Origin: Lytechinus variegatus
Taxonomy: Eukaryota > Echinodermata > Echinoidea > Temnopleuroida > Toxopneustidae
DNA length: 64,000 bases
Direction: 5' to 3'
Assembly (NCBI RefSeq): GCF_018143015.1
Contig: NC_054746.1
Location: 37,356,830-37,420,829, forward strand
The notes beneath the pieces are model-generated. The model worked only from the letters and a program-made list of their open reading frames with translations. It searched no databases and was not told the origin of the DNA. Shown one piece after another: positions 26,801-34,600 of this stretch. The position numbers were made by a program, and so were the translations under genes. Within the stretch, counting starts at the first letter, position 1. Each line of letters begins with the position of its first letter.

Positions 26801-29800
26801 CCTCTGTGATTTGAATGTAGACACCATCATTCCTCAGCTTCACTTCAGAAAGATAGCTACATATCCAAATCATCTTTGATATGATATCTTGCCGCATCAC
26901 TTATGCCAATTCTTTGCTAACTGAGACTTTTGTGGGTGGTGATTTTCACTGACAAGATGTTTCAAGAGAAGCTTCCCTGGTCTAAAATGCCTGAACTACA
27001 AAGCCCCTTTCATGTAGTTTCTTTCCTTGTTTTACAGGTTTTGGTCGTTTGATCATGTTTGGTTCCAATCAGTATGGTCAGTTAGGTGTAGGAGATTGCA
27101 AAGGAAGATCAGGAATATGTGAAGTGAAAGGCGTTCTTACTGGTAAACATGTAGTATCAGCAAGCTGTGGAGATGGTTTTACTATCATTGCTACCACAGG
27201 TAAGATACATCCTTCTTCATAACATTAAGTTTACATTTGATGAAGTCATGTAGGTCCATTCAAAATGCTTGACCATCCCTCCCCCCTCCCCGCATTAGGT
27301 ACGGATACTTGTCCTTATATTTAGTAGTTGTTTGAGTAAGGTATCCTCCATAGATTTCCCTGGGGAAGTTGTACCTCTGGGGTTAACAATGATGGTGATG
27401 GTGGTGATGATGATGATGGCAATTACGATGACCATAATAATATTTAATATTCATTCAGCATTTAATAGATGTGCAATTCTATGTTTAACCAGCTGTGTAC
27501 ACTTAATTACATTCTGGTTTTCGTTCTTTTGACCATGTGAAATTGTATGCACAATAGAGTAGTTGCTGAATTTTGCAATTACTGATGATATGATATAGAA
27601 ATGTCTAATGACCAGTTTCAGACAAAAGCATATTGTGAAGGTAAGTTTTACTGATAAGTAGCCTGTATTATTTCATTTATTTTCATTCTATTTGCTTTTA
27701 CCTGATTAATCTCTCCTTATAGACAACCAGATCTTTTCATTTGGTCATGTTGATAGCGGTCGTTTAGGTCATGGTGATGACCTTTCTGGTAGTCATAAGA
27801 AGAAACAATCTATCTCTACTCCTAAACCTGTATTCGGATCACTTCATATGGTCTCTGGTCTCTCTTGTAGACACTGGCATACCATTATCATTGCAGGTAA
27901 CAATTCCTTCCAATATCTTACTTATTGTATGTTAAGACAAATGATTAGTATAGAATTGATACTGGAAATTTTGTGTATTCACTAAAGGTATGTCACTCCA
28001 ATTATCCCATTTGAGCTGAGCTACATAAACTGCATTAAAGGATTTTTTTCCTGCTGATACCTATTTGTTCCTATGTAGAGAGTGGCAAATGAAGATTAAT
28101 GTCTTGTCAATAAGATATTAGTGTTGAGGTGGAATTTGAGCCCCAGACTTGGTTTTAAAAATTCTTAAAACCTATCCACTGATTCATAACACCTGTACCC
28201 CTGATAGATACATGTTAGTAACATTGCTTAGATAACATTGGCTAGTTAAAAAAAAATTCTTTTGCTCCTATAAATCACAAAGTCTGACACCATTCCCAAT
28301 GTTGAAAAAAATGTATAACAGTGGGTTAATGCCACTAGCACTCTAATTGCTTGAAACAGCAGAATTCTGAGTTATGATTTATTCTTTTATTTAATGAATA
28401 TTTTTATGTTATTTTTTTTTTCAATAACAGAAAAAGTTTTATCTAAATCAAAGACATTCCGCTCACCACGGATGGATAGTACATCAAGCAAAGGTAAAAT
28501 AAATTATTTCAAGTTTAGCATGATACAAGAATGTTGTAAGCACTGCATATTGATTTCTTGTACTGATGTGAGAATGCTGTTTGCTCCAACATTTGTACGT
28601 TGAGCAATGGCATTTAAGGGCTACTTGGGCGCACACAAATGTGATGCTAAGAGTGCCCTTGCTTTGGATGAATCGATATTATTCAGTTATTTTTTTTCTC
28701 TGTTTGTAATTGGATTTCATCAATCAAATATAATTTTCTTTTAATTCATGATTGTATATATATTAAGTTTAAAGTGTCTTTGGTAAACTAATTTATGTGT
28801 GCTGCACTTCCCCCCATCATTAGTGTTACTTTAAACTACAAATGTAGTGTTGCAAGAAACTCACAATCAAGTGCATGTCATTTTTGAGTCCCAAAATCAT
28901 TCACAAGTATTGAAAGTAATTGCAAAATTGGACTACAATGCTGGTCTGCTTTTTTAAACAAGAAAATTGGCTATACTTCAAATTGATCTATCAATTGAAA
29001 ATTTGTTAATGATTGCAAACATACTTTAGAAGTTGCAAGAAACTAAATCTGTCAAGGGAAGGGAGTAAGGATACCTTACTCAAACAACTACTAAATCTGT
29101 TTTCATAGGCCTTTTAAACTATTAGCAGCAAAAGTTTGAAAGTGCTCACTTTCATCACCATCCCTCTGCATCAGATGTTGGAAGGGGCTCAATTTTAGCA
29201 CCTGCTTTGGTACCGTTTTTTCTTACAAACCCAATTGGATTTTAATGTAAAGATGTCTAGCTCTTCATGTAACAGAAATTTAAGCTAAATACAGGGAATA
29301 CATCCTTGCCCTATCTTGTTTCATTAAACATGGATCGTTGTGCCATCGTATATCATCCTATTTTGGTATTTTACCATACCATTTTCTGCTCCTAAAATAA
29401 ACCCTTTTAAATGAAGATAAATTGTTGCAGTAAACCCTTAAAATTCTGCCAATATAGTAATGGAATTCAATAAACAATTTTATTGTAGAGTACTCAATCA
29501 CACTAATTAACAACTCAAATGCACACTTCTGTTAACTAATAAAAGTTGCAATATGTTCAATGAAATTAATAAAAGCAGAAAGGTGATCACTCTCTTTGAT
29601 TTGGATTCCTTAAAACTTAGCCTGTCATAAATGCTTTATATTTTGGTGAGCAAAATTGAAGAAGTTAGATCTTTTAGAATGATGTTACCACATTTTTATT
29701 TCAATTAAAGCTAGATTAAACTAACACAATATGTATTGTTTGCAGTGAAGTTGCAGTGTTTCTCTAATCTTTGTTTTGTTCAGTGAGTTCCCAAGTCAGC

Positions 29801-31611
29801 CAAGATAGTGTCTTTACAGGAAGCTTTGATCAAGAGAGTGAGAAGAGCAGCCCTGATCCAACACCTGTAAGAAGCTCTCAGAGTGTTCAGTCAAGACAGT
29901 CATCACAGCAAGGCCCATCAGTGAATCATACACCAGAGACGTCATCTAATGATGTAGAACATTACACAGGGAGTTCTGGACAGGAGACCGGTGGTAGTGT
30001 GAGCCAAAGAGATGAAAGAACTAATGGAGGAGGAGATGATGATGATGATGAGAATAGTGAAGAAAGCAGCATGCCACCATGGCTTAAAAATGTAAGTATA
30101 ACTTGTATTAGATCTGACTCATGTTTGAACTTTTCTTTACAGATTCTAATGAAAATCTGATGAATAAGACATATAAAAAATCAATAAGTTTGAGCAACAA
30201 AATATAAACGTACCCCATCCAAATCTTGATATTGCAGTTCCATTTGACTGAAACAAGTTTACATTAGACAAAAATGAATAAATAAGAAAGTAAAATGAAT
30301 ACCAAGCTTTATTCCCATGTTCTGCTAAGACTGATGACATACAAAAACTGGAATGGATGAAACATTACCAGTATCCAATCCGATCAGTCCGGTTCCATTG
30401 AGATGACCTGAGGTACTATGGCCTAATATACCTAGTTTTTATATACAAATAGCAAATAGGCGTGAGTACGATGGTGTGAGATTTCGCATGAGGTGAAAGA
30501 AAGATGCTCTATTTAACAAGGCGTTAGCCGAGTTGAATAGAGCGTCTATTTCTTTCACTTAATTTTGAGGTCAACATTAAAGTTTACGTGCAAGGCTCTT
30601 ATGAAAAGTGTTATTCCATCTCAGTCATTTCACAATGAAGTTTTGATATGATTCTGTTGCCTGCCTTCACAAATCACAATATTTCTGGTTATTTTCTTAA
30701 AATCGCTTTTGCCTTGTGTTACTATCTTGTTGACATCATTAGATGTTGAGTTTTTGTCATGCTTCCAATAGTTTTTTTCATACATTTATGAATTTTTACT
30801 CTACTCCTAGGAGCTGGAGGAAGCTGAGTTCATTCCCATGCCAACGATAGACTCTGTGAATAACGATAGGACGGATTATGCCACTCCTATCAATAACGAT
30901 CCTTCTCAACACAACTCTACACCAAACACGCTCCCATCAGATAAACCCACATTAGATGGTACAGGTTCTACAGACAGTGGTTTCCATCGTCCTCACTTTG
31001 TACCTCCTCTAAGCTTTGCAGCACTCTCACAGTCTGGGGATTCTTTCAAGATGGGTTTGGCTAGAGATGCAGAGGTGGAAGCTCTGAGAGACAGGGTCAC
31101 ACATCTAGAAAATGAGAACCAGAAGGTAGGAATAAGATAGAAATATTATCTCATGTGTTCAAACTTTGAGCAGCATGAATTACATATATGTCTAATGTTA
31201 TTTCTGAATTATTCATGAAAAGATGCCCAATTAAAAAGTTGTGTTCTTTTCTATTATTTTCTGAATCAAGCTTAAGTAAAGTAAGTTAATAGAATGTCAT
31301 ATAAATTAAAGTACATTTGGTTTTAACAATAGTTTTCTCCAGTCCAAGTATTTAAATACATTGGGAGGAGAAACATATCTATTCATTGAATTATCAGTTC
31401 ATCATGAAATTACCATTTTTTGCCAGATGTTCTCATTTGTTCATTTTCACAGAAAATAATTCTTAACAGTATCTTTGTTATGACTTTAGTTTAAGAAGTA
31501 TGATTGTTTGGCTATCCTTCTTTGCAGCTGTTTAACATGGTGTCTGACCATCAAGCACGTCTTCTAGAACTGGAGAAGCGATTGACACAGATAGAAGGAA
31601 CAGGGGTATGA
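5690..31611 (+). CDS. NEK9: NEK9 (Nercc1) mitotic protein kinase, 22 exons, 969 residues
   Basis: Ser/Thr kinase that in vertebrates activates NEK6/NEK7 in mitosis, acting on centrosome separation and the spindle. All 22 exons join in phase with GT-AG borders. The kinase domain (about 33-288) has the glycine loop GKGAFGEA (38-45), the ATP-binding Lys in VVWKEV (K60), the catalytic HRDIKTLN (D155) and GDFG (D173-G175), then [12 protein letters not shown]1 repeats follow (about 326-713, from VFYWGGG to [10 protein letters not shown]), then a Ser/Gln/Asp-rich linker (735-830), [15 protein letters not shown] (834-848), and a coiled coil (about 925-965). Human NEK9 has 979 residues. The ATG at 5690 is the only ATG downstream of an in-frame stop at 5615. 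The frame closes at TGA 31609-31611, directly after a possible donor, so a further 3' exon is not excluded. The gene spans 25.9 kb; the longest intron is the first (5.7 kb). Confidence 0.95.
8284..9032. repeat. Two-unit tandem repeat, about 375 bp per unit
   Basis: Unit 1 (8284-8656) and unit 2 (8657-9032) both start at ATCACGGACGGACA. They share TTCACTCTAGTTTTATTG, CTTGCACTCTGAACAT, an inverted TCCGTCCGTGAT in the middle, and GCTAAAATCCATACATTTTA near the end. By eye they look roughly 75-85 percent alike, with small indels. Confidence 0.8.
9950..10187. repeat. GGGGTAAGTTG word repeat
   Basis: GGGGTAAGTTG occurs at 9950, 10148 and 10170, and inverted (CAACTTGCCCC) at 10131. The copies are followed by TGWSMCA-like bases. 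I recall similar GGGGYAAGTTG-rich dispersed repeats from other invertebrate genomes; no coding frame is evident. Confidence 0.6.
10465..10525. repeat. 61-bp palindromic array of ATCAAGTTG
   Basis: ATCAAGTTGCTACA is followed by ATCAAGTTGcagCAACTTGAT and then TGTAGCAACTTGAT, so the word occurs twice in each orientation and the block folds on itself. Confidence 0.7.
11530..11707 (+). CDS. NEK9: NEK9 exon 2
   Basis: Residues 53 to about 112, [10 protein letters not shown] to MEYANG. It contains K60 and the alpha-C helix ([14 protein letters not shown]). Acceptor atttttag, donor AATG|gtgagt, leaving in phase 1. Confidence 0.95.
11765..11848. repeat. Inverted repeat with 28-bp arms
   Basis: taccagtcacaattctttga at 11765 continues to 11792 and is exactly inverted at 11821-11848, with a 28-bp spacer. 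It starts 57 bp after exon 2. Confidence 0.8.
12017..12425. repeat. Fold-back with 65-75 bp arms enclosing a copied piece of NEK9 exon 2
   Basis: The left arm (12017-12090, aggtttcacagtacaccatg onward) is inverted at 12360-12425. The arms differ mainly by about 9 extra bases on the left. Between the arms lie the split exon 2 fragment and a 185-bp insertion. Confidence 0.8.
12093..12352 (+). pseudogene. Decayed duplicate of the 3' end of NEK9 exon 2 plus its donor
   Basis: 12093-12116 copies exon 2 bases 11676-11699 (ATCACTCTTTATTGAAATAG). 12302-12352 copies 11699 onward, including TATGCCAATGGTGAGTTC and the intron start as far as acaggtcagcata. The two halves are separated by about 185 bp of unrelated sequence. 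In the parental frame the copy reaches TAG where exon 2 has TAT, so it cannot replace the exon. Confidence 0.8.
13359..13414 (+). CDS. NEK9: NEK9 exon 3
   Basis: 56 nt encoding [19 protein letters not shown], the kinase hinge and start of the C-lobe. Acceptor gttttcag, donor GAG|gtaatg, phase 0. Confidence 0.95.
14027..14097. repeat. 71-bp near-perfect palindrome in intron 3
   Basis: 35-bp arms, starting tgtatacaatgtacaggtat, with a single unpaired central base. It lies between NEK9 exons 3 and 4. The surrounding intron (13415-14352) holds no other recognised feature. Confidence 0.9.
14353..14423 (+). CDS. NEK9: NEK9 exon 4
   Basis: 71 nt encoding [18 protein letters not shown] to VLHR. Helix alpha-E and the first part of the catalytic HRD motif; the Arg codon is split with exon 5. 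Confidence 0.95.
14705..14807 (+). CDS. NEK9: NEK9 exon 5
   Basis: 103 nt encoding [13 protein letters not shown] through [18 protein letters not shown]. Holds the catalytic Asp, the Mg-binding Asn and Asp, and the start of the activation loop. Confidence 0.95.
15114..15276. mobile_element. MITE with CG-rich arms, copy A
   Basis: TGCAGTCACATTTCCCCTAC at the left is inverted at the right end. The inner arms are CG-rich (tgtacgacgagtc and actcgccgtacggcc) around an AT-rich core with tttttattcaaaccacctac. The core and arms match the copy at 50748. It lies in NEK9 intron 5. Confidence 0.8.
15555..15604 (+). CDS. NEK9: NEK9 exon 6
   Basis: 50 nt encoding [16 protein letters not shown] plus two bases of a Gln codon. 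It covers the end of the activation loop and the APE-like SPE motif. Confidence 0.95.
16167..17149 (+). mobile_element. Tc1/mariner-like non-autonomous element, copy 2 (983 bp)
   Basis: Same ends as copy 1 (CAGTGCGTATCAAAAAAAAG), TA at 16165-16166 and 17150-17151. In NEK9 intron 6, ending 48 bp before exon 7. An internal frame from [15 protein letters not shown] is shared with other copies. Confidence 0.88.
17198..17279 (+). CDS. NEK9: NEK9 exon 7
   Basis: 82 nt encoding [20 protein letters not shown] to RRVFEAS (kinase helix alpha-F). Acceptor ttttccccctag lies 48 bp after the end of transposon copy 2. Confidence 0.95.
17566..17670 (+). CDS. NEK9: NEK9 exon 8
   Basis: 35 codons, [18 protein letters not shown] to VTQLLAK, the kinase C-lobe helices. 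Phase 0 at both ends. Confidence 0.95.
17671..18584. other. NEK9 intron 8
   Basis: AT-rich intron. Short frames on the minus strand (17831-18365) show no domain or splice support. No repeat recognised. Confidence 0.4.
18585..18649 (+). CDS. NEK9: NEK9 exon 9
   Basis: 65 nt encoding [20 protein letters not shown], the end of the kinase domain with the conserved Arg of the RP motif. The final Lys codon is split with exon 10. Confidence 0.95.
18650..19606. other. NEK9 intron 9
   Basis: T-rich intron with a poly-T/poly-G junction near 18990-19016 and nothing else recognised. Confidence 0.4.
19607..19715 (+). CDS. NEK9: NEK9 exon 10
   Basis: 109 nt encoding the basic linker [20 protein letters not shown] and ending in [10 protein letters not shown]. 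It joins the kinase to the RCC1 propeller. Confidence 0.93.
19991..20213. mobile_element. 223-bp Tc1/mariner-type MITE
   Basis: The ends CAGTGGTGCTCAAAAGTTTA and, inverted, CAGTTGCGCTCAAAAGTTTG are flanked by TA on both sides (19989-19990, 20214-20215). No reading frame of note. It lies in NEK9 intron 10; the rest of that intron (to 21483) has no recognised feature. Confidence 0.85.
21484..21621 (+). CDS. NEK9: NEK9 exon 11
   Basis: 46 codons, [17 protein letters not shown] to KELFTWA: first RCC1 repeat, including [19 protein letters not shown]. Confidence 0.95.
21622..22383. other. NEK9 intron 11
   Basis: AT-rich intron; I see nothing beyond the splice signals. Confidence 0.4.
22384..22528 (+). 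CDS. NEK9: NEK9 exon 12
   Basis: 145 nt, [17 protein letters not shown] to [11 protein letters not shown], second RCC1 repeat with the GQLGHGD turn. Leaves in phase 1. Confidence 0.95.
22985..23205 (+). mobile_element. tRNA-derived SINE, copy 1
   Basis: A tRNA-like head with a B-box-like ggtttcaaatcc (23038-23049) is followed by a tail containing TTCAGCAAGAAAGTGATCCA and CTGCACTCAACCCAGTGAGG. The tail recurs near 43925 and 53520, and I remember it from sea-urchin genomes. The copy ends about 40 bp before NEK9 exon 13. Confidence 0.7.
23243..23470 (+). CDS. NEK9: NEK9 exon 13
   Basis: 228 nt, [18 protein letters not shown] through [20 protein letters not shown]. It carries an acidic run ([12 protein letters not shown], residues 442-453) inside the propeller. 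Acceptor cctttttttcag. Confidence 0.95.
23471..25468. other. NEK9 introns 13 and 14
   Basis: AT-rich, interrupted by exon 14. Intron 14 contains a T/C-rich stretch at about 25115-25330. The open frame at 25159-25485 is this pyrimidine tract and not a gene. Confidence 0.4.
24034..24080 (+). CDS. NEK9: NEK9 exon 14
   Basis: 47 nt encoding [16 protein letters not shown]. The Gly codon is split with exon 13, and the exon ends in phase 0. Confidence 0.93.
25469..25630 (+). CDS. NEK9: NEK9 exon 15
   Basis: 54 codons, [20 protein letters not shown] to LRKRIVK, an RCC1 repeat with [11 protein letters not shown]. Confidence 0.95.
26089..26197 (+). CDS. NEK9: NEK9 exon 16
   Basis: 109 nt, [18 protein letters not shown] to [12 protein letters not shown]. 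Leaves in phase 1. Confidence 0.95.
27038..27199 (+). CDS. NEK9: NEK9 exon 17
   Basis: 162 nt, [19 protein letters not shown] to [12 protein letters not shown], an RCC1 repeat with the GQLGVGD turn. Confidence 0.95.
27723..27896 (+). CDS. NEK9: NEK9 exon 18
   Basis: 174 nt, [19 protein letters not shown] to [12 protein letters not shown], the last RCC1 repeat. [15 protein letters not shown] parallels the human PIFGSLHHVPDLSC segment as I recall it. Confidence 0.95.
28431..28493 (+). CDS. NEK9: NEK9 exon 19
   Basis: 63 nt, [18 protein letters not shown] to SSK. It leaves the propeller, and parallels human EKVLNSKTIRS as I recall it. Confidence 0.93.
28494..29783. other. NEK9 intron 19
   Basis: 1.3 kb of AT-rich intron. 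No exon in matching phase and no repeat recognised. Confidence 0.4.
29784..30091 (+). CDS. NEK9: NEK9 exon 20
   Basis: 308 nt encoding a Ser/Gln-rich, presumably disordered linker rich in SQ and SP dipeptides. It ends in an acidic run and MPPWLKN. Confidence 0.93.
30092..31527. other. NEK9 introns 20 and 21
   Basis: AT-rich introns on either side of exon 21; no repeat or further exon seen. Confidence 0.4.
30811..31125 (+). CDS. NEK9: NEK9 exon 21
   Basis: 105 codons, [18 protein letters not shown] to [10 protein letters not shown]. It starts with the conserved AEFIPMP motif, then a Pro/Ser/Thr-rich stretch, then the first heptads of the coiled coil. Confidence 0.93.
31528..31611 (+). CDS. 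NEK9: NEK9 exon 22 (last recognised coding exon)
   Basis: 27 codons plus [21 protein letters not shown] to EGTGV. The second half of the coiled coil. The stop overlaps a donor-like GGG|gtatga at 31606, so the sequence allows read-through to the TGA or splicing onward. Confidence 0.8.
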   Translation: MFNMVSDHQARLLELEKRLTQIEGTGV

Positions 31612-34600
31612 TCTTTCATTTATCTGTTTCAAAACAAGAGACTGTCTTCGTGATGCATTATAATCCTCTACCATCATCATTTGTGACTTGTGAGATTGAT
31701 GACAGATTCAGAGAGTCAACCTAGTACCATGCTTCTGAGCTAGGCCACTGCTGTGCTTCATACCTTGCGGTTCCACATTTAACAGTTTATTAAGAAAGCC
31801 AGTCAAGGTCTCCTCGTCATCTTCTTTTCTTGTAGACAACCATTTAGGATTCTGATCATCAAACGATCATCATGACACACTGTTGTGATCTAGCCATTTC
31901 GTAGGTCTTTCTCTGATGTTTGGAAGTAGCATACTGCTCGGAGGATGCATCAATGATGGAAAAAAATGGACCTTGAATCACTTGCAAAAATTGCTTTGTG
32001 GATAATCACCATTCGTAGATAGACAGACCTACAGTATGATATCTAGTTATTTTCAGTAATTTCTTCTTCTCAGGATATCTGAAATTAAAGATGGTTCATT
32101 TGACTAAAACAGGTTGTCATCCAGATTTAATTCAAGGTTTGAGACCTACATTTCGTATATTATATGCATTTTTTTGTGAGAAAAGCCTTAGCAGTGACCT
32201 CTGAGGATATTTGAACTGTCTCATCTTTCTCACATTAATGAACTCCGTGCATTATTCATATCCATTTAATTACAAAGCAATTACCAAGTGAAGATATTCC
32301 TATTAGTGTTTTGTATTTTTTACTTTAAGAAAAATTCAGCCACATGTTTGCTTCCAATGTACTTCACCTTACAGCTGATATTTGATGTTGATGAACAGAT
32401 TATGGAAATGATATACTAGTAGACAAATGCCCGTCATCATTTGAATTGCTATTGAAATCAAGAATTAATGGTATAATTTACTACAAAGTTGATCAAAACA
32501 TTCTTTCTGCATGTATGAGATAATTTTCTGCAGATACGGTTGATCTGTTGATTGCAACTATTGTAGTTGATATTTGCAGTAGAAAGAATGTAAGTTTGTT
32601 GGTACACCCTCTAAGTGAGGGACCACCATATCCCAATATGATGTGGCTGATTTCAAGTACAGTGTCAAATGCCACTGGGTGTTGGAGCAAAATAAACATC
32701 GGGCACAATATCCAACTTGAAACCTTGCTGGCGTTACTATTGACATCATTGAATTTGAACTATCAATAATAAAATAAGTATTGTTTTATAAACCCAGAGA
32801 TTATTTTGAGCTTAATAAAGCAGCTTGATTTTCACCCTTAACATCAAATGCCAACATCGAACACTGTACTTAAAATCAATCAAAATAGTAGAGTAGACCT
32901 TGGTATTCATTCAGCAGTTTCACTTAGGAAGATTTAAAAGAGCTTCTCTTTAGAAATGTTAAACTATATTGTGATTACAAAAATGAGTCATACACTCATT
33001 CTTCATCATTAATTTAATATCTCATGATCTGGCTCATCAGAAAAAATAAATCGAGCCTGTCATGGCTTGCTGATTGCACACTAGTTCATATGAATGTACT
33101 GAATTTGATCAATTTGATCACAATCACATATAGGATGTCATGGAAGTTTATCATTCAAGTACATGGTGATCATAATTAAGGCCTCAAATTTTGGAAAGAG
33201 ATAGCTAGCTTCTTGATATTAAGAATACAAAGTATAACATATGGTAATAATGACAATATTTATAAAATGAAACATATTCATTACTAGAGATGCTCCAGGC
33301 ACATATATATTTGCAGACAGTTAGGTGACAGTGTGAGAGTAAAACTTATCGAGGATCGGTCAATGTTTTTGATGATTTCTATGTGGGTAAACATCAATAT
33401 TATGCAACTATTGATTACATTTTAATGTGATGATATATCATTGATTAATTTCTATACAAACTACATTTCCGATTTATGCAATTTTCCATTATATATATGC
33501 CCTCTGTCTTTCATTCTGGCAGCATTTCATATAAACTGCATCTTTCTTCATTGTCTTATTTGAAAAAGAAAAATAATGTGTATGTAATTGATTTTCAGGC
33601 TCTCTGAGTGCAAACCAGTGATATAAATATTTGGTTCATTTTCATGTGGTGAAATTACTTAGTAAAAATCTGACTGTCATGAATTCTGTTGTCCTTATAT
33701 ATCACTACTTTGAAAAGAAATGTATATCATGTTTAATATTTAGCATTCCCTTTCTAGATGTGTTTATGATGTTTTAAGTTGTGTGCAAAAAGGAATTGTT
33801 TAAAGATATGTTTAAATGCTGCTTGCTGTGCATAGTTTTTGTAGTCTTGCCTTTTTATTTAGTCTGTATTTACTATCATAAATTGGTATCAGGGTTATTT
33901 ATCACACTTTCATTCATTAAAAAAGAAAATGTGCAATGCTGTAAATATCCATGACAGACAAACAACAGTAATAGGTAATACAAACATGTAAGAATAATAC
34001 ATGCATAATCATAGCTGTATGTACACATGAAAACCTGTAGTCTATGTAGCTCTAATCAAATATTTTTTGCATATTCACTTTGTTTGAAATGACTGTATAT
34101 TGATTCAAATATTTTATTTCAGAAGTTGGTGAGAAGATTATTTTTATAGAAACTTGAGAAGTGAAAGAAAATGATCGTCATTTTTCATCCTTCTGTAAAA
34201 ATTGGACTTTGTAATTATATCTGAAAAGTTCAATTGGTAGATTGCTTTAAGCCAATATAGGAATGAATGAGTTGTTGTTTTAAGTTGGAAAGTGTTAATT
34301 CATGATTGAAGTGTGTATTCAAGTTGTTTAAATTATCGGTAATGTGTGTAAATTGCTTGATGACCTCTACCTGATTCTGTAGAACTGGTACACAAAGGTT
34401 AGTGATTGATCATACATGTGACTTATATGATTGATTGCACATAATGATCAATGCAATCAAACTTATAAGTCATTCCTATGATCAAACACTAAGCATTGTG
34501 TTACTGGACCCAATATAAACTATCATGATAGACATGTACAGTACATGTAGTTTATTTCCAACATTTGTATGTGGTGGAATGCATACCCAAGTGGTCTCAT

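Larger units (their letters stand above)
25631..27722. other. NEK9 introns 15 to 17
   Basis: AT-rich introns around exons 16 and 17. A G8 run lies near 26312-26319 and a GATGGTGATG microsatellite patch near 27390-27420. No mobile element recognised. Confidence 0.4.

Noticed and set aside
34381..34395. 15-nt micro-exon candidate before the 34.4-kb hairpin
   Set aside because: It overlaps the base of the hairpin arm and encodes no NEK9-like residues.
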